In this document: piece after piece, positions 51,783 to 60,387 of the stretch
Layout: each line of letters starts with the position of its first letter
Numbering within the stretch: position 1 is the first letter of the stretch
Notes under the pieces: generated by a model
The model's database searches: none
Seen by the model: the letters and a program-made list of their open reading frames with translations, nothing else
Told to the model about the DNA's origin: nothing
Source: Streptomyces sp. CBMA152
GTDB lineage: Bacteria; Actinomycetota; Actinomycetes; Streptomycetales; Streptomycetaceae
Assembly (NCBI RefSeq): GCF_014596475.1
Contig: NZ_MECJ01000007.1
Span: 1-64,000, forward strand
Reading direction: 5' to 3'
DNA length: 64,000 nucleotides
Translations under genes and position numbers: made by a program

Positions 51783-53738
51783 TCAGTCCTCGCTAGACGC
51801 GCTCGGCAGCTTCGTCTGGATCAGATCCATCACCGACGAGTCCGTGAGCGTCGTGACATCCCCCAGCTCCCGATTCTCGGCAACATCCCGCAGCAACCGC
51901 CGCATGATCTTCCCCGACCGGGTCTTCGGCAGCTCCGCCACCGGCAGCACCCGCTTCGGCTTGGCGATCGGCCCCAACGTGGCCCCGACGTGCGCCCGCA
52001 GCTCCTCCACGAGCCCGTCCGACTCCGCCGCCGACCCCCGCAGGATCACGAACGCCACGATCGCCTGCCCGGTCGTCTCGTCGGCCGCACCGACCACCGC
52101 CGCCTCGGCGACCGACGGGTGCGAGACGAGCGCCGACTCGACCTCGGTCGTCGAGATGTTGTGCCCGGACACCAGCATCACGTCGTCGACGCGCCCGAGC
52201 AGCCAGACGTCCCCGTCGTCGTCCTTCTTCGCCCCGTCACCGGCGAAGTACTTGCCCTCGAACCGCGACCAGTACGTGTCGATGAACCGCTGGTCGTCGC
52301 CCCAGATCGTGCGCAGCATCGACGGCCACGGCTCGGTGAGGACGAGATAGCCGCCGCCCCCGTTCGGCACCTCGCGCGCCTCGTCGTCGACGACGGTCGC
52401 CGAGATACCCGGCAGCGCGCGCTGCGCGGAACCCGGCTTCGTCTCGGTCACCCCCGGCAGCGGCGAGATCATCATCGCCCCGGTCTCGGTCTGCCACCAG
52501 GTGTCCACGATCGGGCACTTGTCGGCCCCGATGTGCTTGCGGTACCAGATCCACGCCTCGGGGTTGATGGGCTCGCCCACCGACCCCAGCACCCGCAGCG
52601 ACGACAGGTCGAACTTCGCGGGGATGTCGTCGCCCCACTTCATGAACGTACGGATCGCCGTCGGCGCCGTGTACAGGATCGTCACCCCGTACTTCTGCAC
52701 GATCTCCCAGAACCGCCCCTGGTGCGGGGTGTCCGGCGTGCCCTCGTACATGACCTGCGTCGCGCCGTTCGCCAGCGGCCCGTAGACGATGTACGAGTGA
52801 CCGGTCACCCAGCCGATGTCGGCGGTGCACCAGTACACATCGGTCTCGGGCTTGAGGTCGAAGACCGCGTGGTGCGTGTACGCGGCCTGCGTCAGATAGC
52901 CGCCGGACGTGTGGAGGATCCCCTTCGGCTTCCCCGTCGTCCCGGACGTGTACAGGATGAACAGCGGGTGCTCGGCGTCGAACGCCTGCGGGGCGTGTTC
53001 GGCGGACTGCCGCCCGACGATGTCGTCCCACCACACGTCGCGGCCCTCGGTGAACGCGGTCTCCTGCCCCGTACGCCGCACCACCAGCACATGCTCGACC
53101 TGCGGGCACTTGGCCACGGCCTCGTCGATCGCGGGCTTGAGCGCCGACGGCTTGCCCCGGCGGTAGCCGCCGTCGGCCGTGATGACCAGTTTGGCGTCGG
53201 CGTCCTGGATACGGGAGGCGACGGCGTCGGCCGAGAAGCCGCCGAAGACGACGGAGTGCGCCGCGCCGATCCGCGCGCAGGCGAGCATCGCGACGGCCGC
53301 CTCGGGGATCATCGGCAGATACACCGCGACCCGGTCACCGGCCCGGACACCCAGCTCGGTAAGGGCGTTGGCGGCCCGCGAGACCTCGTCCTTCAGCTCC
53401 GCGTAGGTGATGGCCCGGCTGTCGCCCGGCTCGCCCTCGAAGTGGATGGCGACCCGGTCACCGTTCCCGGCCTCGACGTGCCGGTCCACGCAGTTGTACG
53501 CGACGTTGAGCTTGCCGTCGGCGAACCACTTCGCGAAGGGCGGGTTCGACCAGTCCAGCGTCTCGGTCGGCTCGGTGGCCCAGGTCAGGCGCCGGGCCTG
53601 CTCGGCCCAGAAGCCCAGCCTGTCCGCCTCGGCCCGCTCGTACGCCTCCGCCGTCACGTTGGCGTTCGCGGCCAGCTCGGCCGGCGGTGCGAACCGCCGG
53701 TCCTCCTTGAGCAGGTTGGCCAGGCTTTCGTTGCTCAC
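51783..53738 (-). CDS. acs: Acetyl-CoA synthetase
   Basis: The 651-residue enzyme has the adenylate-forming motifs of AMP-forming acetyl-CoA synthetase: LYTSGTTGKPKGILHT, DTWWQTETGAMMISP, the hinge region GRVDDVMLVSGHNIST and the C-terminal PKTRSGKIMRRLLR with the Lys that is acetylated in the regulated enzymes. It makes acetyl-CoA from acetate, ATP and CoA. A DasR-like operator lies about 95 bases upstream, which would tie acetate use to aminosugar signalling. Confidence 0.97.
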   Translation of the reverse strand: MSNESLANLLKEDRRFAPPAELAANANVTAEAYERAEADRLGFWAEQARRLTWATEPTETLDWSNPPFAKWFADGKLNVAYNCVDRHVEAGNGDRVAIHFEGEPGDSRAITYAELKDEVSRAANALTELGVRAGDRVAVYLPMIPEAAVAMLACARIGAAHSVVFGGFSADAVASRIQDADAKLVITADGGYRRGKPSALKPAIDEAVAKCPQVEHVLVVRRTGQETAFTEGRDVWWDDIVGRQSAEHAPQAFDAEHPLFILYTSGTTGKPKGILHTSGGYLTQAAYTHHAVFDLKPETDVYWCTADIGWVTGHSYIVYGPLANGATQVMYEGTPDTPHQGRFWEIVQKYGVTILYTAPTAIRTFMKWGDDIPAKFDLSSLRVLGSVGEPINPEAWIWYRKHIGADKCPIVDTWWQTETGAMMISPLPGVTETKPGSAQRALPGISATVVDDEAREVPNGGGGYLVLTEPWPSMLRTIWGDDQRFIDTYWSRFEGKYFAGDGAKKDDDGDVWLLGRVDDVMLVSGHNISTTEVESALVSHPSVAEAAVVGAADETTGQAIVAFVILRGSAAESDGLVEELRAHVGATLGPIAKPKRVLPVAELPKTRSGKIMRRLLRDVAENRELGDVTTLTDSSVMDLIQTKLPSASSED

Positions 53739-53830
53739 GACATCTCCCTTTCCCAGGGCGTCCTATGTGCCTATGTGTCCCGAGCCATAGCTCATCAGGC
53801 CAATCGCCGGGTGACAAGAGTCTCCCGAAA

Positions 53831-53846
53831 ATTGGTTTAGACCTGT
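53831..53846. promoter_or_regulatory. DasR-responsive-element-like site upstream of acs
   Basis: ATTGGTTTAGACCTGT matches the DasR consensus ACTGGTCTAGACCACT at about 13 of 16 positions when G is allowed at position 15. The inverted TGGT..ACC core is intact. It lies 93-108 bases before the acs ATG. DasR is the GntR-type regulator of aminosugar metabolism in Streptomyces. Confidence 0.5.
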
Positions 53847-53973
53847 AAGCGTTCCGGCTCGTCGGCGCGTCGTCAGACGTTCTCACGAACGCGCTCACGC
53901 ACGCACACAGGCACATTCTCTCGGACGTTTCCTCGGACGCTCTCAGGGTGCGGGACAGGGGGATGCTGTGAGC

Positions 53974-56391
53974 TCAGGCGTACGACTGCGCCGGTGTCGT
54001 CGGCCCCACCCCCTCGAAGACCTCCTGGACGTCGTCGTACGCCAGCAAGTACGCCTGGGCCTCGCCCACATGGAAGTACATCCCGTGCAGCGTCAGCGTG
54101 CCCTCGGCGAGCCGCCGCGCCACCGACTCATGGCGGCGCAGATGCTCCAGCTGCTGCACCACATTGGTGAGGCAGAGCTGTTCGACCGCGTCGGCGGGCA
54201 GCCGCCCGGCGATCCGCGCCCAGGCGTGCCGGCGGCTGGCCATCCGTTCCAGACTCGGCAGCCCGTGCCGCAGCCAGCGGGCCAGCGGCGTCTGCGGGGC
54301 GCCCGGCCGGGTGTTGAGGAGCGCCTGCATCGCCCCGCAGCCGGAGTGTCCGCACACCGTGATGGACTCGACCCGCAGCACCTCCACCGCATACTCGATC
54401 GCCGCCGCCACCGAGTCGTCCGCGCTCTCCGCGCCGGGCGGGGGTACCAGGTTGCCCACATTGCGCACGGTGAACAGATCCCCCGGGCCGCTCGACGTGA
54501 TCATGCTGGTGACCAGCCGGGAGTCCGCACAGGTGAGGAAGAGCTGGGACGGCTTCTGCCCCTCCCGCGCCAGCCTCGCCAACTCGTCCCGCACCAGCGG
54601 CGCGGTGTTGCGCTGGAACGCGCTGAGCCCGCTGGCCAGTTGATGTCCATGCGGCCGCTGAGCTGGCGGCTTGTCGTGGCAATGGTGGTTGCGCCACGGC
54701 GTCCACGGCCGACAGCAGCCATGCCCGTCCGCCGCCGCCTCGGCGGCATTCCCCTCGGCGTGGGCCTGAACCCCGGCCTTCTCCCCGGCCCCCGGCTCGG
54801 CCCGGTCGGCCGGGCCTGCCTGGGTGGGCGCCCCCTGGTGGGCGGGGGAGGCCCCGATCCCGGAGCGCCCGGTGATCCGCACCCCACCGCCCCGCGCGAT
54901 GTGGGCGTCCTGCCAGCCCTGGAGTGCTTCGTAGGCCGCGTGGTCCATGAAGGACCCGTTCAACTCCACCACGGCGTTCACCCCTTGGGGCACCTGGTTC
55001 AGTGCCCGGGTCAGCCTCGGCACCGCCAGGAACGTCAACTGACCTCGGGCGCACACCACATACGTCCCGTCATCCAGTGGCCGCACCGTGATCCGGGTCC
55101 GCGTCAGCCGGTGCAGCGCGACCGCGACGGCCACCGCGATCCCGATGGCCACGCCCTGGAGCACCCCGAACAGGAGCACCCCGGCCACCGTCGCCACGTA
55201 CACCAGGAACTCGCGGTGCTTGTGGACGTTGCGGATGTGCGCGAAGGACACCATCTGGATGCCGACCACCATCACCAGCGCGGCGAGCGCGGCCAGCGGG
55301 ATCCATTCCAGGACGGCCACGAGCAGCCCGGCGGCGAGCAGCACCCACACCCCGTGCAGCACGGTGGAGGCCCGGCCGACCGCTCCGGCCCGTACGTTCG
55401 CACTGCCCCGCACCGCGCCTCCGGAGATCGGCATTCCGCCGAGCAGGCCGGAGACGGCGTTGGCGATGCCCTGCCCACGCAGCTCCCGGTCGAGGTCGGC
55501 CCGGGTCGGTGCGGCGCCCGGCCGCTCGGCGGCGAGCCTGTCCACGGCGACGGCGGAGAGCAGCGACTCCAGGCTGGCCACGAGTGTCACCGTCAGCACG
55601 GCGGCGGCCAACCCGGCCACCGTCCCCCGCGGCAGCTCGGGCAGTACATGCGCGTCCCAGGAAGGCAGTTGGACGCGCGCCACGCTCGGTGCGGCGAGGG
55701 CGGCCACCGCGGTGGCGACCACCACACAGGCGAGCGCGGCCGGGACGCGGCGCACCGCCTTCCCGATCCGCCCCGGAAGGCGCGGCCAGGTGATGAGCAC
55801 GGCGATGGTGAGCGCCCCGACGAGGGGTGCGGCAGGGCCGACCTTGGCCAGTTGGCCGGGCAGGGCAAGGGCGTTGTCGACGGCCGAGCTCTGCGGGGAG
55901 CCGCCCAGGACGATGTGCAGCTGGGCGAGCGCGATGGCGGCACCGATGCCGGCGAGGGTGCCGTGCACGATGGCGGGGCTCACCGCGAGCGCGGAGCGCG
56001 CGGTCCTCAGTGAGCCGAGTGCGATCTGGAGAAGACCCGCGAGAACGGTGATGGCGCAGGTCGTGCGCCAGCCGTAGGTCTGGATCAACTCGGCCGTCAC
56101 CACCGTGAGTCCGGCGGATGGGCCACTGACAAGGAGCGGTGAGCCGCCGAGCAGCCCGGCGACGATTCCGCCGACACCGGCGGCGATCAGAGAGGCTTCC
56201 AGCGGGGCGTCGATGGCGACGGCGAGACCGAGCGACATCGGCACGGCGAGCAGGAAGACGGTGACGGATGCGGACAGGTCACGGCCCGCGATCCGGAAGC
56301 GGCGGCCTTCGGGGGGTGGCGGGCTGTGCGGGCGGTGTGCGTGATCGGGGTGAGTGAGGGGCTGGGTGCGAGTGGGGACGCAGGCAGACAT
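53974..56391 (-). CDS. SulP-family anion transporter fused to a beta-carbonic anhydrase
   Basis: The first 420 residues are a SulP/SLC26 transporter, with the start FLLAVPMSLGLAVA and the phrase SGPSAGLTVV, about 10-12 helices in all. A STAS-like domain follows (LTFLAVPRLTRALNQVP, VVELNGSFMDHAAYEAL). After a linker, the C-terminal 200 residues form a beta-carbonic anhydrase with zinc ligands in CADSR and HSGCGAM. The fusion couples CO2/bicarbonate conversion to bicarbonate transport. Lengths of both parts are complete and the ring of motifs is intact. The gene is divergent from the deacetylase-like lipoprotein gene. Confidence 0.94.
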   Translation of the reverse strand: MSACVPTRTQPLTHPDHAHRPHSPPPPEGRRFRIAGRDLSASVTVFLLAVPMSLGLAVAIDAPLEASLIAAGVGGIVAGLLGGSPLLVSGPSAGLTVVTAELIQTYGWRTTCAITVLAGLLQIALGSLRTARSALAVSPAIVHGTLAGIGAAIALAQLHIVLGGSPQSSAVDNALALPGQLAKVGPAAPLVGALTIAVLITWPRLPGRIGKAVRRVPAALACVVVATAVAALAAPSVARVQLPSWDAHVLPELPRGTVAGLAAAVLTVTLVASLESLLSAVAVDRLAAERPGAAPTRADLDRELRGQGIANAVSGLLGGMPISGGAVRGSANVRAGAVGRASTVLHGVWVLLAAGLLVAVLEWIPLAALAALVMVVGIQMVSFAHIRNVHKHREFLVYVATVAGVLLFGVLQGVAIGIAVAVAVALHRLTRTRITVRPLDDGTYVVCARGQLTFLAVPRLTRALNQVPQGVNAVVELNGSFMDHAAYEALQGWQDAHIARGGGVRITGRSGIGASPAHQGAPTQAGPADRAEPGAGEKAGVQAHAEGNAAEAAADGHGCCRPWTPWRNHHCHDKPPAQRPHGHQLASGLSAFQRNTAPLVRDELARLAREGQKPSQLFLTCADSRLVTSMITSSGPGDLFTVRNVGNLVPPPGAESADDSVAAAIEYAVEVLRVESITVCGHSGCGAMQALLNTRPGAPQTPLARWLRHGLPSLERMASRRHAWARIAGRLPADAVEQLCLTNVVQQLEHLRRHESVARRLAEGTLTLHGMYFHVGEAQAYLLAYDDVQEVFEGVGPTTPAQSYA

Positions 56392-56705
56392 GGTTCCCGT
56401 CTCCTCCGGGGCAGCGCGGTCGCGGATGTGGGGTCGCGGCCGTGGGTCACGGCGTGCAGCGGCGGGATTCTCAACTCTCGGTAAACGAATCGTAATGCAG
56501 AGTAAAGGTCGGCGCCTCGCATTCCCGGCAAATAGGGCAACGATTCACTCGTAACAGTGAATAAGCAGCTTTTCGTTCGGCACGTCGCGGCCTCTTCCCT
56601 CACGCTGCATGTCACTTTTGCGGCGATTTGATGGCATTCAGCGCGAGAGATCTGCGGGTCTACGGGTCTTCGGATCAGCTGATCTGCGAGGAAGAGGGTG
56701 GGCGG
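56392..56705. other. Divergent promoter region with a palindrome
   Basis: This 314-base gap is A/T-richer than its surroundings and holds no supported gene. A 20-base palindrome lies at 56543-56562 (annotated separately). It must contain the promoters of the SulP fusion and the lipoprotein. Confidence 0.55.
56543..56562. promoter_or_regulatory. Palindromic operator candidate
   Basis: ATTCACT-CGTAAC-AGTGAAT is a perfect inverted repeat with seven-base arms. It lies in the divergent region between the SulP-carbonic anhydrase gene and the lipoprotein gene. Size and symmetry suit a dimeric repressor, but no regulator gene is near. Confidence 0.5.
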
Positions 56706-57995
56706 ATGATGGCCGCCACGAAGAGGATCACCACCGGGGTCGTCGCCGCCGCGCTGGTCGCGGGGGTAGCCGGGTGTTCGGTGGGCAACCCCACCAAGGC
56801 GGGCTCCCACGGTGCGGGTCAGCCCGGTGCCGCCGCCCCGAAGAGCGCCGTGCGCCTGATCGGGGACGGCTCCACCGCGTTCACCGGACTCCAGCCCCAT
56901 CTGCTCAAGCCCCGCAAGCTGGCGGCCGGTCAGCAGCCGCCGCAGTTCGTGGTGTTCTCCTGGGACGGCGCGGGCGAGGACAGCCAGCGGCTCTTCTCCC
57001 ACTTCCGCGAGGTCGGCAAGAAGTACAACGCGACCATGACGTACTTCCTCAGCGGCGTGTACATGCTCCCGGAGGAGAGGCGTGAGCTCTACACCGCGCC
57101 CAAGCACTCCCCGGGCAGCAGTGACATCGGCTTCAACGACCTCAAGGGGATCAAGGACACCGTCGCCCAGCTGCGCGACGCGTGGCAGGAGGGCAACGAG
57201 ATCGGCACCCACTTCAACGGCCACTTCTGCGGGAACGACGGCGGCGTCGGCACCTGGTCGGTGGAGGAGTGGAAGAGCGAGATCGCGCAGGCCAAGTCCT
57301 TTGTGAAGAACTGGAAGTCGAACTCCGGCCTCAAGTCGGAGGCGCCGCTTCCGTTCGACTACGACAAGGAGCTCATCGGCGGCCGCACGCCCTGCCTGGA
57401 GGGCCGCAAGAACTTCGTGACGGCCGCCGGCGAGCTCGGCTGGCGCTATGACACCAGCGCCGTCGACGACCAGGTGTGGCCCAAGAAGAACGACAACGGC
57501 GTCTGGGACCTGTCGATGCAGCTGGTCCCCGTCCCGGGCCGGGGCTTCCAGACGTTGTCGATGGACTACAACTTCTACATGAACCAGTCGAACGCGATGA
57601 CCGGCGACGCCGATCAGTTCGAGTACTGGGGCAACCAGATGCGCGACGGCCTGCTCCAGGCCTTCGACCGTTCGTACAACGGAAACCGCGCGCCGCTGAT
57701 CATCGGCAACCACTTCGAGTCCTGGAACGGCGGCACCTATATGCGGGCCGTCGAGGATACGATCAAGACGGTCTGCGTCAAGCGTGACGTCCACTGTGTG
57801 TCGTTCCGTCAGCTCGCCGACTGGCTGGACGCCCAGGACCCGTCGACACTCGACAAGTTCCGTCAGCTGAAGGTCGGTGAGGCGCCGAAGGGCGGCTGGA
57901 CGGCCTTCCTGGCCGCCCAGCCCGCCGTACCGGCGCCCATCCAGCCGGCCAAGCCGCTCCACCAGCCGGGCCTCAAGCAGGCCGCGGCGCACTGA
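56706..57995 (+). CDS. Polysaccharide-deacetylase-like lipoprotein
   Basis: The ATG at 56706 has GAGGAAGAGGG upstream and gives a lipoprotein signal ending VAGVAGC. The mature domain of about 400 residues starts PQFVVFSWDGAGED and contains NEIGTHFNGHFCG and LPFDYDKELIGGRTPC, the pattern of a NodB-type deacetylase barrel. The usual metal triad is altered: WDGAGED takes the place of the DD motif and THFNGH that of HxxxH, so activity needs testing. The substrate may be a cell-wall or other polysaccharide outside the membrane. Confidence 0.8.
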   Translation: MMAATKRITTGVVAAALVAGVAGCSVGNPTKAGSHGAGQPGAAAPKSAVRLIGDGSTAFTGLQPHLLKPRKLAAGQQPPQFVVFSWDGAGEDSQRLFSHFREVGKKYNATMTYFLSGVYMLPEERRELYTAPKHSPGSSDIGFNDLKGIKDTVAQLRDAWQEGNEIGTHFNGHFCGNDGGVGTWSVEEWKSEIAQAKSFVKNWKSNSGLKSEAPLPFDYDKELIGGRTPCLEGRKNFVTAAGELGWRYDTSAVDDQVWPKKNDNGVWDLSMQLVPVPGRGFQTLSMDYNFYMNQSNAMTGDADQFEYWGNQMRDGLLQAFDRSYNGNRAPLIIGNHFESWNGGTYMRAVEDTIKTVCVKRDVHCVSFRQLADWLDAQDPSTLDKFRQLKVGEAPKGGWTAFLAAQPAVPAPIQPAKPLHQPGLKQAAAH

Positions 57996-58030
57996 CCGGC
58001 TGACCGGCCGAGGACTGCGCCGAGGGGCTG

Positions 58031-59017
58031 TCAGCTCGGCTGCGGAACCGCCAGTTCCTCATTGAGCACGAAGACGGGGTCGACCTGCGCCGCCAGGTCG
58101 GCACCCGTCTTCGCGTTCCCCCAGCTCTCCGCGTTCTTGAGATGGAAGTGCACCATCTGACGCGTGTACCGCTCCCAGTCGCGGTGTTCGTACGAGTCGT
58201 CCGCCGCGTCCTGGAGGGCTTGCAGGGCGAGGCGGTTGTCCGCCTCCAGGAGCTCGAAGCGCGGCGGGCGCCCCTTCTCCATCGCGCGCACCCAGTCGGA
58301 GTGGCCGACCGTGACCAGCAGGTCGTCGCCGACCTCGCCGCGCAGGAAGTCCAGGTCGTCCTGGCCCTGCACCTTGTTGCCCACGACCTTCAGCGCGACA
58401 CCGAAGTCGCGCGCGTAGTCCTTGTACTGGCGGTAGACGGAGACGCCCTTGCGGGTCGGTTCGGCCACCAGGAAGGTCATGTCGAACCGGGTGAACATGC
58501 CGGAGGCGAAGGAGTCCGAGCCGGCCGTCATGTCGACGACCACGTACTCGTCCGGCCCGTCCACCAGGTGGTTCAGGCACAGCTCGACCGCCCCGACCTT
58601 CGAGTGGTAGCAGGCCACGCCCAGGTCGGAGTCGGTGAACGGGCCGGTCGCCATCAGCCGGATGTCCCCGTCGTCGAGCACGACCCGCCGCGCGCACCCC
58701 TCGTACACCGGGTTGGACTCGCGGATCCGCAGCAGCCGCGAACCCCGGCCGGGGGGCGTGGTCTTGATCATCGTCTCGGCGGAGGCGATCCGGGGGTTGG
58801 TGCCCCGCAGGTACTCCTTGATCAGGGGCAGGTGCGCGCCCAGCGCGGGCAGCGCGGCGGCCTCCGCCTCGTCGAGCCCGAGCGCGGCTCCCAGGTGCTG
58901 GTTGATGTCGGCGTCGACGGCGAGGACGGCGGCTTCGTTGGCGGTGAGGTGACGGATGAAGAGCGAGGACAGCGTGGTCTTTCCGCTGCCGCCCTTGCCC
59001 ACGAAAGCGATCTTCAT
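58031..59017 (-). CDS. CooC/MinD-type ATPase
   Basis: The start at 59017 gives MKIAFVGKGGSGKTTLSS, a perfect deviant Walker A motif at residues 7-14. The switch region is VVVDMTAGSDSF, and the sequence KVVGNKVQGQDDL carries the nucleotide-binding Asn. This resembles CooC-type maturation ATPases more than chromosome-partition ParA. A CxxC motif of CooC is not present, so metal insertion is not assured. It is divergent from the Fic-like gene, with about 100 bases between. Its partner is unknown. Confidence 0.82.
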   Translation of the reverse strand: MKIAFVGKGGSGKTTLSSLFIRHLTANEAAVLAVDADINQHLGAALGLDEAEAAALPALGAHLPLIKEYLRGTNPRIASAETMIKTTPPGRGSRLLRIRESNPVYEGCARRVVLDDGDIRLMATGPFTDSDLGVACYHSKVGAVELCLNHLVDGPDEYVVVDMTAGSDSFASGMFTRFDMTFLVAEPTRKGVSVYRQYKDYARDFGVALKVVGNKVQGQDDLDFLRGEVGDDLLVTVGHSDWVRAMEKGRPPRFELLEADNRLALQALQDAADDSYEHRDWERYTRQMVHFHLKNAESWGNAKTGADLAAQVDPVFVLNEELAVPQPS

Positions 59018-59119
59018 GTTCACCAACGGTAATCGCATCACTGCGGAAAGTAGGGGTATCGAGTGAAGAAGACCACTCGAAGGTGGGGTGTGGGCCCGGG
59101 GCGCGTAGCCTCCCTACTT

Positions 59120-59947
59120 ATGAGTACGAACGCCTCGTCGGCCGCCGATCCGCTTGTCGCCCTGGGCTCGCTGCCCGGTGTGCCGGACGCCGTGGACTCC
59201 GTACGCAAAGCCGTCGACCGGGTCTACGGCCACCGCGTCATGCGACGCCGCAGCAACGAGATCACCTCGGAGGCGGCGCTGCGCGGGGCGCGCGCGAGCG
59301 CCGCGCTCTCCGGCGCCGACTGGGCACTGGAGGAGGTGCGCCGGCGCACCGACTTCGGCTCGGAGTCCGAGGCGCGCACGGTCGGCGCGGCCCTGCGGCT
59401 GAGCGCCGAGGCGGGCCAACTGCTCTCCATCTGGCGCCAGTCGCCCCTGCGGGTGCTCGCCCGACTGCACCTGGTGGCGTCCGCCGACTCCGCCGACACG
59501 GTGGGCCGGCCCCGGCTGCACGGCGAGCCGGTGGACGAGCCGCTGATCGAACTGCCGGTGCCGGACGCGGACGAGGTGGCGGGCCGGCTGGAGGGCCTGT
59601 CCCAGCTGATCATCGCGGGGTCCTCGGCTCCGGCGCTGGTCACGGCCGCCGTGGTGCACGGCGAACTGCTCGCGCTGCGCCCCTTCGGCTCCTGCAACGG
59701 CCTGGTGGCGCGGGCCGCCGAGCGGATCGTGCTGATCGGCAGCGGCCTTGACCCGAAGTCGATCTGCCCGGCCGAGGTCGGCCATGCGGAGCAGGGGCGG
59801 GCGGCGTACGCGGCGGCGCTCGACGGCTATGTGGCGGGGACCCCGGAGGGCATGGCGGCCTGGATCACCTTCTGCGGCCGCTCGGTCGAGCTCGGTGTGC
59901 GGGAGTCGACGGCGGTCTGCGAGGCGTTGCAGCGCGGAGCGGCTTAG
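59120..59947 (+). CDS. Degenerate Fic-fold protein
   Basis: The product of about 275 residues has an N-terminal region (NEITSEAALRGARASAALSG) like the Fic_N segment and a C-terminal region HGELLALRPFGSCNGLVARA that aligns with the Fic signature HPFxDGNGRxxR. The key residues are changed at 187-198: RPFGSCNGLVAR lacks the catalytic His, the acidic residue, one Gly and the first Arg. It should keep the fold but not AMP-transfer activity. The ATG at 59120 has TAGCCT eight bases upstream and no ribosome binding site. It is followed by a perfect hairpin at 60009-60035. Confidence 0.7.
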   Translation: MSTNASSAADPLVALGSLPGVPDAVDSVRKAVDRVYGHRVMRRRSNEITSEAALRGARASAALSGADWALEEVRRRTDFGSESEARTVGAALRLSAEAGQLLSIWRQSPLRVLARLHLVASADSADTVGRPRLHGEPVDEPLIELPVPDADEVAGRLEGLSQLIIAGSSAPALVTAAVVHGELLALRPFGSCNGLVARAAERIVLIGSGLDPKSICPAEVGHAEQGRAAYAAALDGYVAGTPEGMAAWITFCGRSVELGVRESTAVCEALQRGAA

Positions 59948-60387
59948 GGGCCTGCGGCGCAGGGCCCACAAAGGGTGGCGCTCAGAAAGGCAGGGCCCAC
60001 AAAGGGTTGCGGCGGTACCGGATCGGTACCGCCGCTGGCATGTTCACCGTGTTACCAAGCGTCCTCGATAGTTTGCCCATCAGGTCGGGAACTTCTGCCC
60101 GTCACCTGGTGCGGCTGGCCCGTAATCGACGGGTCGACGTCGCGTGGGTGCTCGATGTTCATGCTCGGTCCGTGGGGCCGTGTTGCGTAGAAGGTGATCC
60201 TCTCGGATGTCCCAGGTCTCGCGGGCCGTTGCCTTATTTGTACTCCTGACCGCGGTGAAGCGGAACCCCTGACTGCACTTCTTTACTTTTACGTTCAAAC
60301 AGGACTAAACGGTCACGGCTGGTCGAGCGGCGGTATCCGCCGGTGTGCAGCGGTGTCCGTGGGCCGGCGCGCGCGGTGTAACGCGAG
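59948..60387. other. Intergenic region with repeat, hairpin and A/T-richer part
   Basis: GCAGGGCCCACAAAGGGT occurs twice, at 59959-59976 and 59990-60007. A hairpin follows (60009-60035). From about 60040 to 60310 the sequence is less GC-rich than any nearby gene. Short frames here on both strands have no support. The region is convergent (Fic-like gene and HAD gene), yet much longer than a terminator needs. Confidence 0.55.
60009..60035. terminator. Hairpin after the Fic-like gene
   Basis: GCGGCGGTACC and GGTACCGCCGC form a perfect 11-base stem around GGATC. It lies 60 bases after the Fic-like stop and probably terminates that transcript. Confidence 0.7.

Noticed and set aside
60007..60298. 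Short frames on both strands in the gap before the HAD gene
   Set aside because: Neither the 80-codon plus frame nor the 72-codon minus frame has a ribosome binding site or the usual G/C third-position bias.
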